DNA of 64,000 nt, taken from contig NC_051091.1 of assembly GCF_901709675.1 (NCBI RefSeq), forward strand, positions 3,752,967 to 3,816,966, given 5' to 3'. Both the position numbers and the translations under genes were made by a program. This DNA is from Syngnathus acus (taxonomy: Eukaryota > Chordata > Actinopteri > Syngnathiformes > Syngnathidae). This document shows positions 52,601 through 64,000 of the stretch, one piece after another; the stretch's first letter is position 1, and every line of letters begins with the position of its first letter. Under the pieces are notes generated by a model. It saw nothing but the letters and a program-made list of their open reading frames with translations, searched no databases and was not told where the DNA came from.

Positions 52601-55600
52601 AAATTCTCTCAGAGAGCTGAATTTTCTGTAAAGACATTTGGATGTCGATTTCTATCTGATAGACATAATAAAAGCTGAGAAATCAGAGCAATACAGTCCA
52701 AATGTTAATAGAAAAAAAATCTATTTCATCTTTTAGTGGGTTGAATAACTTCAGGGCCTTTAAGAACACCCTGTGGATCTTCAAGAGGTCCCATGTGGCG
52801 TTGTTGCCTTAGGAAAGTGACTTTCCAGGTCCCAGCTGGTTTAAGTCATATAGCACGGAATCCAATTTCCCCCTCCCCAGACTTCCTAGATTTTCATTCT
52901 CTGTAAAGGTGTCAATTTATTACATCAAAAAAATTGTGACAGATAGACCTCTCTGGGTCACAATTGACCCACTTGTGGATTTAAGAATTTTATGTCTAAC
53001 ATTTCATATTAGTCCCATGAATCTATGTGCAGGGGGGGGCGGGGTGACATCTGCTTATCTGAGAAGCTTTAAATATTTGAAAAAGGGGAGAGTCAGAGTG
53101 ACATCAAGTGTCATCCTTGCCTTTGTCTCGGCCAGGCTCAAGGTGACATGGGAGTGTGCGCTCATTACCACAGCTAACGATGACACCGAGTCTCTGTGGA
53201 GCTAATTAAAGGGCAGAAGGGGTCTCTGCACCGCCAGCACGATCAGCAAACTAACATTTAACTAAGAAAGGCGGGGGGGAAAAAAAACTTCTAGAGACTG
53301 TGAAACACACACTTTTTTTCAAAATACCCAAGAACAAAAAAGTAATTTGAATATATTGGAAATGTGAAACTCTTATTTAACTTAAGCTGGCTAATTGTTT
53401 ATCTCTCTTTGCTTAAACAAATCAGACAGTAAGAAGGATCAGAGGCAGAGCCGGTAAATAATAGAAGACCTGTACAGTAAGTGCAGGAAAAAAAGTGCAG
53501 TCACTTCGATGTAGTGGAATTTCACCTTGATCTTGAGCTGTCACCTTTCTTCACATTAAGGAGAGCGTTAACGTGCAGAGCGTCCGCAGTTATGACTCCC
53601 CAACAGACGTGGGGCCACAAAGCTCATCTCACTCAAAGTAAATCCTAACTAAGTTACCGCTGAAGCGCCGTGACAATATGACTGACACTGACCAATGAAA
53701 GAAAAAGCACAACATGTCAGAAGAGTGAGAATATTAAAGAACACCGCAGCGCAGTGTGAATTTTTCATCTCCATCGGAACAAGACTGCTTTGAAAGACGA
53801 CGAGCGAGACATTAAAAAGTGTCCGTGACAGTTCTCCTCAGGAATCGAATGCAACATAGTGCGATCCCAGCAGACAAATACTCTCACATCTTAATTTTTC
53901 AATTAGCATGGCTCTTGTTCTCTAAACATATGCACACTCAGCGGGACATCTATTAAAATGCAACTCTAGCGTTGAGCCTAATTAGAGTAAATTGGACGGC
54001 TTGTATGTGCAGAAATTGGAATGCGGCTCCCTACCCATGTTTCCCCGCTTGTTTTACTCCCGTAATAAACAAACTGCCACTTGCTGCTTCGTGCATAGTA
54101 TGTTCAGCAGCTTGAAAAGTGTGAGCAGAATGTCTGCTTTTATTTGTATATTTCCAAAATCTATGACCTGATGGTTTATATTTTAGCCAGCAGTTGACAA
54201 TTAGCCTAGAAAAGTACCGGATTCCGAACGTGTATACATCGTGCATCGTGACCACGGTAGATTTTATGGCCTTTCAACGTTTGATACTCAGCATTTGGCC
54301 TTTGGCATCATTATCACTTCATGGCGGGAACTACTCAAGGTAATAAAATGTTGCTGACTTTGTCTCTGTAATGTTTTGATCGGAGTGGCTGTTTTGCCAA
54401 CGTCATTGGAACGCTGAAGAAGCTAACAGCAGGCAACGGGCCAAATGGACCCCGTGCATGAGTGTGAAGGGTAGTTTGTCCTGGACGTTCTTTGCTTGGC
54501 TGAGCTTTACAGTTGCCGCTACTCTGTGAGGAACTTGTCCTAATTTTGCTTAACGCATAAAGACACAAAGCTGTGGTGCGAAGCCTTGTTTAGCGGTCGG
54601 CTTTAGTTGGATTGAGTTTCGTATAAGTGTTTTGTTTTATTAGTTGGTGATGCAACAAACTGGAAGTAGATGAAATGAGTCTAAGAGGCGTTGTAAAAGA
54701 TTAAAAAAGAAGAATCCGTGCTGGGGAGAAGAGAAGCTATGAAATAATAGTAGCCGTGATGCAGACAAATGAAAAATATTTTATATTGGAGGAGCCTTCT
54801 TGATTGTTTGCTAGCCAAACATAAAAGGACACTCTCGATGTGTCTGTGCTCATGGTCAGTTTCAGTTGATGATCTCATGCTCGATGGCACCCGCAGGACT
54901 AACAATTTGCCAAAGGCTGCTGGGAAGAGAGAAACAGAATCACTTGAAATTGCTTCTCCCTTAATTGATTGTTACGTCTCCAAATGGCTTGCTTGGCTTA
55001 CAGGATAGGAATGCAGTTTCCTACATTTTGCTTCTAAAAAGAAAACCAGATTTGAAAGGAGACATCCATCTATCCATCCTTCGTACCTTACGCCGCCGGC
55101 TACACATCCCGATTGAAAGCGGCTCAAACAGTTGAATCTACTTGTGAAGTCCTTTTCATTGTTTTGATACCAGCCTAGTTGTGACAAATGTACTTGAGCT
55201 CCGAATGAGCGACTGAAGTGATCTTGAATCGTCTCGGCCCAAATCACTCCGAGCTATGGCAGCGGTGTCATCACCAAACAAGCGGCCCTTGATGCCAGCG
55301 AATAACAAGAAACATACCAACAAGCGCTCAGGCGTTGACGTGAGCGTCTTTCTGAAGTATGAGGGGAAAAAAAATCTTGAAGCCTTTCCCCTGATGAGCG
55401 CCTATTTGAGCTCAAGTGCCACTGGAAACACGGGAGCCTGTTGGATATGTCATTTGTAGGACCCTCGTCCTTGTCGCTCCCCTCAACCCCTCTTCTCAAA
55501 GACGGTTCTCTCGAGTGGCAGATCACTGTTTGGATCACTTGAGTCTGAAATATGTCCCGGTCACATAATGGGAAATGAACACTGGAGCGTGGCAGCCATG

Positions 55601-57113
55601 TCACCATGTGACTGTACACATGACAACATTGTTTCCCCGCAGAGGTCAGTGTGAATGTGAGAGCAAACAACACAAACTTACTAAATTATTTTCAATGACC
55701 AAACATTTGTTTTCTGCCATTAGATATCGAGATCAAGAGTGTGCTCAATCGAATAACAAACGGTGTCAAGTTGGCAGAAGCACCACAATCTCTTCTTGCG
55801 GCAATGATTGGCATTCCCGTTATACTAGAAATCAAATTACAAATCTAAATAGAAAAGCCACTGTGAGATATTTGACCGAAATAATGATGAAGTAGAAATA
55901 AAAAAAGAATGAAATCCCAACATTGCTTTTGAATTGAGCTTCAGTGGAACTAATTTCAAAAACAACAAATCCAGTAAAGAGTATTTTCATTTTGGTATTG
56001 CATGGATTGCAGGGCAAACAATTTTCTTTGCCATTTTATATTTGGAGAAAATTAGTCCTCTGGTATGAATTGAGCTCTAAACTGTGACCATGATTGACCC
56101 CCGGAAAGCTGAAATATAGATAAAGCACATGCTGTTCAAATTGTGTTGCGGGTTACATCTACAGGGAGCACTGCTTGGGAGCAATTTTCTCATTACCTGG
56201 TGCGGCACAATTACAAAGCTGAGCGCTCTAGCTGCTACTGCTCCATAAAACCTATGGGAGGTCCTTTGTGGTTTTACGAACATAAAGTGTGTCTGCATAA
56301 ACAGATGCCCGCGTTAAAGCAAAAACATCTGCACATCTTAAATTCACAGAGTCCCTTTCAAATTACCTGATGGCTTTGGGACCAACACAAGCTGTAGAAT
56401 GCAAATGTTTTCTCATAACATCCCAATGTCCTGTCCTTTACCAACGGGGTTCAAACATTGTTCCATCCCAGCTGAGCGGATATGGACAAGGTCAGGTGGT
56501 TTGTCGCAACACATTCAAAACAGAATTCAAAACGTTTGTGCACAAGGTCAAGAAGACTGAAAAAAGATGAACATTAGCGCCGGTTGCAAGCCTCCCTAGT
56601 GTTGTCTTTAGTCGAGTGATGTTATCTCACGCTGCTTGGCCTTGTTTACATGTATCTCAGCCCGCTAATCGGACGTGAAGCTTTCTCAAAATTCAGGCCT
56701 TGATCGCTTCATTAGTGTGAGAGACTGCGCTTCCTCCAACAAACACACACCACTAATACAACCTCCCTTTAGACGTCGCGCTCCAACTTAGAACGGTCTC
56801 CCGGGGAAGCAGCCCCATTAAATATTAATGCCATGTGTTTAGAGGGATTTTTTTTCTTTTTTTGTAAGTTTCTTGTGTAGTGGTGTTATTCATGATTAAA
56901 TCCATGTGGAAAATAGGATCCCAAAGTATTGCGGCGTTTTGTGCCCACGGAATGATATTTTCCGCATACATGATGGCGTGCAGTGGTGGGCTCGTCAATA
57001 CAGCCCAGCTGAGTCACCTGAAAAGGTGTCAACGTTAAAGAATGAAAATTAAATATCATTACAAATATGTAAAAATACATATGTTTCTCTTTTTAGATGA
57101 GCATGATAAGTAT
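46686..57113. other. Intergenic, long gene-poor stretch
   Basis: No supported gene, RNA gene or intact element. CNE-like blocks by eye: about 51060-51260 (with ATTATTAATTAATTGCTC and TATAATTGAGG) and 53880-54030 (with GCCTAATTAGAG). Moderately GC-rich parts at 47100-47360 and 50570-50720 hold no recognisable exon. Open frames up to about 150 codons (49122-49574, 55254-55673 minus) look random. Confidence 0.45.
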
Positions 57114-57489
57114 CGTATTTTCCGCACTATGAGGCGCACCTAAAATCCTCCAATTTTCTCAAAAGCCTTATAATCCGGTGTGCCTTATATATGGACCAAT
57201 ATGGATTCGTGGATGAGGACTAATTTATTAAAGTAAGCTTTACGTGTTTACTTTGTGTGTTGCGTGATATTAACGTTTGAGCAACGTTGAGTTATTGATA
57301 TATTGTTATTGTTTTCACCATTTCGAGTGTTACTATATTGTGATTGCATTAACGTTTGAGCAACATTGAGTTATTTATTCTTTGCACCTTATAATCCGGT
57401 GCGCCTTATATATGGACAAAGTTTTAAAATGGGCCATTCATTGAAGGTGCGCCTTATAATCAGGTGCGCCTTATAGTGCGGAAAATACG
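57114..57489. mobile_element. 376-bp MITE with 28-bp terminal inverted repeats
   Basis: The left end (57114-57141, starting CGTATTTTCCGCACTAT) and right end (57462-57489) are inverted repeats matching at 27 of 28 positions. Inside, CTTATAATCCGGTG-GCCTTATATATGG occurs twice (about 57169 and 57388) and ATTAACGTTTGAGCAAC twice (about 57269 and 57348), so the interior was duplicated. No coding capacity. The flanks share only AGTAT, so the target duplication is decayed. The family is widespread in fish; superfamily not certain. Confidence 0.9.
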
Positions 57490-60400
57490 GTAGTATACGC
57501 TTATCGAAGAGTCAAATTATTTCATGTCTAGTGTATCAAACGATGACATAGGTATATATTTAACGTATCTGCTTGATTAAATCTAAAATGGTGTCTTTTT
57601 TTTATGTAATTCCTATTGTCCTAGTTTATATACCAATTTTACAACTACCCCTCAAATGGACGTGACCTCACTCTCATATTAGGCTGTGATGTGCGCAAGC
57701 ATCTTCTTCAATTAGGTCAGGGGCGGTGACAGCACATTGGAAGAACAACATCCTCTAGGAATTGTGTCTGACACAACTGACTCTCTTGAATCTATATTTG
57801 GGCCAAACGCGCCGATGTGTGTCACCCAAGACTACCCACTCGTGCCCATAGGCAGAGATTGTCAAGGCACAAAGGGAACTCCCAGCAGGCAGTGTAAAAA
57901 CCAGGCCTTGGGCATTTTTTTTTTTTTTCCAAGATACCTTTCAATCACTAATGATTCCCTGCTGAAATGACAGGTGATTTGACTCAGCCTACATATGAGC
58001 TCAATTTAACAATTAAGAGCAGAGGAGGGTTGGAAAGTCCCGTCAAAGGCACTCGCACAATGCCTGGAGGGGTGGGAGGGGTTCTGGAGGGAGTAGCAGG
58101 GTTAAAGTTTTCATCATTTACCAAGACGAGACTCTTCTGTCTTGTGATATGTTTGCAAAAAAAGAATTTTTAAAAGTAAAATTGTCATTTTGGCATGATT
58201 GTACCACATCGTAACGTTCGTTTGTTTGCAAACTGATGAGACAACTAGGAAGACTTGGACAAGACACGAACGGCTGAGCGAATTGATTAGAAGATACAAC
58301 AACAACAAATGTGCAGGGCAAAACAGGAACCACCAAAAAAAAAAACAGGACAACATGAGACAAAACCAAATACGAAAAAACTGATGATGACTTGATGGAG
58401 AAGGTTGCACTCATGATTTTCTTTGTCTTTTCATTTGATTGATAATTAAACCATGCAAAAAAAGTATGAATTTGAGAAGAGGGCCCATACTTTTTCCACT
58501 ATGTGCTTTCTGAAGATTTCGATTTTTTACCTCCACTGAAAATATGCTTGATATACTCCTTATATGCTTCATAGTGACAAAGATATTTCAAAATGTAATT
58601 TTCCTCTACATTTGTAAATAAAATCTTTGATTGCGCAATTCGTATTGTTGGTAAGCTGGCATAAGGACAAGAGGGGGAAAGGAGAAGGGAGTGGCTGAGA
58701 CGTGGCGAGGAGGGGACAAGAGGGTGGCAAAGGCATGATGGAGTGTATCAAGCTGTGACCCTCCCACTGCTCATTTACCCTCGCCCCCCGCTGCATAGAG
58801 GAAATTAAAGAGCTGCGTACAGGAGAAGAGAAGAGGAGGGCGGTGATTTAGAGGCTTTCACAAGGGGGATGGGGACCCGGCACATTCCAGTTAATTACTG
58901 AATAATGAGGAACAATTTATTGTGTTCTAGTTAGGGACATGGAAATGCTTTGGATGGCGCCTATAGCGTACAACAGACACTTCTGACATTTGATGCGTTG
59001 CTTTTCACAGTCGTCACAAATTCTCTTTGAAATTATCTTCGCACTTTATTTCTGTATCGTCCTTTTTCATGGCCCATCTCTCTCAATTGCCTTCACACGT
59101 TTATTTTTCTATTCGCCGATCAGGTAGAAATAATGCTGAGCGGAGTCAAATAGGTTTCTCCCCAGGTTATAATGCACATTGCTCACTTTTATTTTTGCTT
59201 AGTCACTCTGTCTGTCCGTACTGCAATATCATCTTCCCAAAGGCTGAAATTGAATTTTATTGTCAGTGTAAAATACCTTTTCTGCCATGGCTTCATCTAT
59301 TAAAAGCTGAACACGCTTAATTTAAATGACCAAAAATCAAATCCAAGTTTTACCACTCCTCTCTTGTTAATAACGTGTCACACTTGTCTGAGTGAAATGT
59401 GCCGTCTCTTCGACGCGTTCAATATGAAACCTGAGCAGAGAACAAAGGAGCTGTCAACAAAAATCATTCATTGACTTTCTGTCATGAATGCATCAGTTGG
59501 CGCAGAGGTGTCAAATGTTATCGCTACTGTAAGAAAGACAGCAGTCTTCGCAAATAAATACTATAGTTATAGAAAAAATGACAGCTATTTTGGATGGAGC
59601 ATATTTTGCTGCAAAAGGATTTTTCCGTCTTGCTACTGTAAGTGTCCTGTGACCTCCAGAATATGACTTTAACTTTGGTTCTACACATTAACAGCAAGAC
59701 AATCAGTGGATCACAAATCACGCACAAGCTACAGCAGGAGCGTCACACGCTGCGTCTCTCGTGACATTGACGGAGAAAAGCGAGAAGGTTCTCGCTGAGT
59801 GCCCGAGCATGCCGTGTTGCCCAAATAGCTCCTTTCCCCTTTTAAAGCCTTCGCAAGGTTCCCGCTCGACGGATGAGTGCTACTTGAATGTTAATGAGAG
59901 CTCCTTTGGACACGCATAAATTAAATGATTAGATGTCTGCAATCATGCAAGGTCCTTAGGTGTCCCCTATTTATGGCATTGCAAATGTAGCTGCTTTTAT
60001 TTACGATGTCTGCCCAGCAGGGCTGTGCCACCTGAGCAGCCCAGCCAGCGCCATGAGAAGACGAGTGCTTTAATGACCCGCAAATGAACCATCCCCGACA
60101 GAACGGGAAAGCAAAGAGCCCTTTGCCAATTTAGTCAACAAAAAAGAAGAAATGGTTACCGTCCACTGAAAAGCTCGCATTGTCGACGATTGTAATATAA
60201 TATCTGCACGCCTTTCGTCCTAGGATATGCTATCGGAAAAGAGAATTCTTTATTTTCTTTGCACTGACCGGTTGCAAATACAATAAAAAAATCTGTATGC
60301 TGGACATCCAATCAAAATGGGTATGCACGAATCCAAACACATTAGGTTTATATGTTTGAGCGATGAATAAATACGTATTTAGTCAAAATTTGAATTATTA

Positions 60401-63400
60401 ATAGCAACAAAGAAAGCTAGGAGAATATATAAAAATATAATTGTATTTCCCTCCAATTCACGTTATTTACCACATCATCTTTGCATCCTTCTGATTGTCA
60501 GTTTCTGCTCGTATCAACAGCTATTTTCCGCCGCATGATTGCATTAATTATAGCCTAATTCTTGTCTCTTGGCTCCACTAGTCTTTTCCCTACAGAAAAC
60601 TATAACGAATGGTTCATACTAGAACCCACTTGGCGCTCCATTAATCAACAAATGAAATGAAATCGCCACGGCTTCGTGTGACACTTGCCCAGCTATACTC
60701 CGACTGAATTCTTTTTCAGTCTTTGCTATTTCCAAATACTTGAATCAGTCGATAGAAGCTTTTCGTAAAGGACGGTCACTGACTGATTCTTTTGACTCAG
60801 TCGAGCACATTTTAAGGGTCCCCGAGAAGACCCTTGGGTGTTGCAACAATGAGAAGCACCCAACAGTCTAGGTGGGCTTTTTGTGTGTGTGTGTGTTTTT
60901 TTTTTAGACAGAGGACACTTCTCTTCAAATGGTATATTTTTCTCACCCATCTATTTATTAAGGTAATGAATTTCTGACTCCAGTGCCAGTTCCACTGAAC
61001 CTTCTCGGCAGCATAATTCTCTATAACATTTGCTCATTGCCGCCGGGGAACATTATATGAAGGCAGGCCTTATAATACCATCAATATGCCCAAGATGACA
61101 ATCGGACGTCTCATAGATATTAATGGGAGTGCAAATTAAATCAAAGTTGGATTGCGGCATTCGGGGCTATGATCAATGCCTTTTGCACAGCCAGATTTAA
61201 TATGGGCTTTGTAATTTGAGTATCCAAACAAAATGTGCATCTTAATGGGGAAGATGAAAGTAATCCCACATGGGGCGAGAATAATACATTAGCTGCATTG
61301 TAATTTGAGAACTCAGAGTGCAATGTTTCACTTGCTTGCTATTAATGTTGAATAAAAGCCTGACTGATGCAGGATGTGAAAGTCTGAATTGTTTTTCGAC
61401 ACCTCCCGAGATGTCACTGGAGGCCTCTTCGGATAACAAAATGAATTTTAAATTTTAAAAATACGTTTAGTAAATGCATTAGTATCAAATTTGGGTTGGA
61501 GTATGGCTAATCCATTTCTGCCAGAAGCAAGGACATGTCTGTTATTGCGCTCAAAACAAATTATTTTGAAAGAACAACACGGCAGGTGTGTCGGGTACAA
61601 AATATCTCATTTGAATATAGAAAAACACTGTTGTAAGGACAACACGCTACAAATGAACACAAGAAAATTTCCTGTCCTTCTGGTCCCCTGTAAGGTTTCA
61701 TGTGGACTCGTGCAACTGCAGTTGCTGCCTTTCTCCACACTGCCCCTCAGTGCTGAAAGGGTGTCACGACCCACAACTGACACGCCGCTTTGACTAAACA
61801 GAATCCGCCAAACATTGAGGACAGAAATTGAAGAAAAGTTTGATCATAAAATGCATGTGACGATAAGAATCACAATCCTTTCTGCTGTGTGAATGCTCAT
61901 GGAGATAAATAGCAAAAAAAAAGCAGAGGAGATGATCAGATCTCACTCCATATCTTAATGGGATCCTCTCACGCTCCATTCCCATTAATGGCCAATCCCC
62001 CAATTATGTAAATCAGACAACGGTCACTACCAGAGCCAAGTTGAAGTTGCTCACATAAACAGCAACAGTGTCACATTGCACCGAGCGCTAATTGGTCACT
62101 ACTTTTCATATAATTGCGGCAGATGAGGTCACGTCTTCATCTAACCTCTCTGAAGTATTGTTTTTCAGCACACAAACAGTTAATGGAACAATTAACATGG
62201 CTGTCACAAGCACCACTTGTGCTGTGGCCATTTGGTATTGGCATGGATGGAGAGAGGCGCACCGGCATGGCGGATGTGTCACTCTTGAGTTTTCGACCGG
62301 TGGTACCAGTCCGTGTGGTATTTTAACGCAAAGTAGCAATCAGATCTGTGACCCCGAGGAGAAGTAGAACGGCAAAGTTGTCCATGGTACCTCAACCCCG
62401 CATGATTGTGCCACCCTCTATGACTAAGTTATGCCCTGCTATGGCGTTGGAGCCATCACAAGTCAAGTCGAGCGCTGGCGCTTGCAGGTTCTGTCACTTG
62501 AGCAGCAGGAATATCTGACAGCCAGCGCCGCACCAACGGCCTCAGACTCGCCGAGTGGATGAGAGAGCTGTCAATAATTCCCCTGAAAGAAGCGATGTGA
62601 GCGAGGGGGGAAAAAAAGCGTGATGAAATAAGAAGGCATCATATAGTTCAGACCAACCATGACAGGAGTGTTTCAGAGCCGCCACTTTGAAAGGCACAAA
62701 TAAAAATCAGTGAGCCACATTTTCAGTGCAGGTTTGAATTGCTGCCATCAACTTTTTTTTGCTTGAAATTGTTTCAGTTTTAACTGGGATTTTTAAAAAT
62801 TCCTGAGCTCTGAAGATGATAAGCTTGAAAGAATACATATATTTAGCCATGAATGTTAAATGGTCTTCAAAAACTTGCCCTTAAAACAAATATCAGATCT
62901 TGATGAAGGTCAAATAAAATATTGCTTAATAATCATAAATAAATGAGAGACGGCATTTGTCATGGTGATTCGAGTCTCGAGGCCTAAACATTGTTCAACG
63001 TAAAGCCAACATTTGGCTAAATGACTTCCAATGAGCTCATGACACCTTGGTTAACATATTCCACCTCAATTATATTTCTCTTCAGCTCTGCTCTTATCTG
63101 GAACCTTTCCTGGCAATCAGAGGTACTGTTTTCCCTCAGCCAATTTTCGAGATAATGCAGCTTATCTCGCGCTGCGGCTAAAGTTGCCAATGGAATGAAG
63201 CTCCAGTCAACCTCATCAGCGCTAATTGTGTCCCCGTTAATGCATATTTACAGAATGTCACTTGAAAGAAATCAGCTGTCCACGCTGTCCGCCGAGACGC
63301 CCGCTGAGAGCGGCAAATCAAAATGAGCCAATAAGGTGCCGATAAATAAAGCGGAGTGGCAGTTTTGCAATGTGACTTGGCCTGGGTGGATGTTGCTCAA

Positions 63401-63975
63401 TGATAGAGGGGGCAAAGGAATGCCACAATTAACAATGCACACACACGCACACACAAACTATTGTCGCAGCGACACTTGCAAGGTTGCAAATTGGACTCCC
63501 TAATTGAAAAGAACAATTAGAGCAAATGTTTGGTTGATTCATCCCTCAAGATGTCATCCAATTAAGCACTGTTACATTATTTGATGACTTGAATCGTCGT
63601 GCTCAAATGAGCCCGGGCCCTTGTGAACGCAAACACACTAATCTTCATCTTCTTGTTGTAACAGTCAACTAATGTGTTTTGGCACAAATGTATACAAATG
63701 TGACGGAGGGGGAGGCAGCACTAAGGCTGAAACACGAGGAGGCGGCCAATAGCAAAACAGCTGAGTAATTGAACTGGAACGAGAAGCACCAGTGACGGAT
63801 ATTGTCGTCAACACCTTTTTTTTTGTTTAAATGGGCGGAGAAAATTTTTGATTTGATCATCAAGCTGAAAATAACTTTGTCTAGCAGATGTTAGCATTGT
63901 GTCTCTTTTAGGTTTAATATAAAAACGTAGGAAACGGCAGTCTCTTATTTTGTTTCCAGGTTATATTACTTAGAC
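57490..63975. other. Intergenic, distal part with CNE-like blocks
   Basis: No supported gene. CNE-like blocks by eye: about 58800-58940 (TTAATTACTGAATAATGAGG), 61020-61380 (two GTAATTTGAG copies, several ATTA cores) and 63050-63270 (GCTCTTATCTGG and GCTTATCTCG, GATA-type). A poly-T/GT tract lies near 60885-60905, and a CA tract at 63438-63456. Confidence 0.45.
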
Positions 63976-64000
63976 CAGGGGTGTGTCAAACTCATTTTTT
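63976..64000 (+). mobile_element. Left end of a hAT-type repeat, cut by window edge
   Basis: CAGGGGTGTGTCAAACTC followed by ATTTTTT is close to the CAGGGGTGTCAAACTCATTTT terminus of a very common vertebrate/fish hAT MITE. Only 25 bp are inside the window. Confidence 0.55.

Noticed and set aside
55254-55673. 139-codon minus-strand open frame
   Set aside because: No family resemblance and an overlapping open frame on the plus strand; random expectation in 64 kb.

Overview
The window reads as vertebrate, most likely teleost fish, chromosomal DNA. Short exons with consensus GT/AG borders sit in AT-rich introns. There are many CA/GT and tetranucleotide microsatellites, relics of fish-type hAT, SINE and LINE repeats, and no prokaryote-like gene packing. 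No long ORF in the window is a gene by itself; the only convincing protein-coding gene is a spliced one.

Region 1 (1 to about 24,440, plus strand): the 3' half of a FOXP1 orthologue (fish foxp1; paralogue a or b not resolvable here). Eleven constitutive coding segments (4899-5073, 7717-7824, 11598-11685, 12517-12600, 15240-15447, 15527-15603, 16530-16631, 17064-17185, 17920-17989, 18165-18331, 20936-21080) join in one open frame of 447 complete codons ending in TGA. They encode, in order, a linker, the C2H2 zinc finger, the leucine zipper, a PLNLV CtBP-binding motif, the forkhead DNA-binding domain and the acidic C-terminus with a VKEE sumoylation-type motif. The start codon and glutamine-rich N-terminus lie to the left of the window. 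The final exon continues into a probable 3.3-kb 3'UTR with several AATAAA signals and miR-9- and miR-34-type seed matches.

The most notable element is a second, diverged copy of the recognition-helix exon at 17488-17657, 302 bp downstream of the canonical one. It has the same entry and exit phase, so either exon can be used. Using both shifts the frame to an early stop. It corresponds to the mammalian embryonic-stem-cell-specific FOXP1 exon 18b: it replaces the recognition-helix Asn and His by Gly and Thr, and adds a tail with an AT-hook-like RGRPRK. The intron before it holds nine YGCY motifs in 31 bp, the kind of site bound by MBNL splicing repressors.

Region 2 (about 24,450 to 64,000): a gene-poor stretch downstream of foxp1. 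In human the 3' side of FOXP1 is also a gene desert, towards MITF. I find no supported gene. It holds blocks of homeodomain/GATA-site-rich sequence that look like conserved noncoding elements (judged by eye only), microsatellites, a 376-bp inverted-repeat MITE, a 351-bp hAT-like element, a tRNA-type SINE relic, two reverse-transcriptase fragments, a probable hAT (DUF4371/ZMYM-like) transposase relic, and the start of a repeat cut by the right edge.
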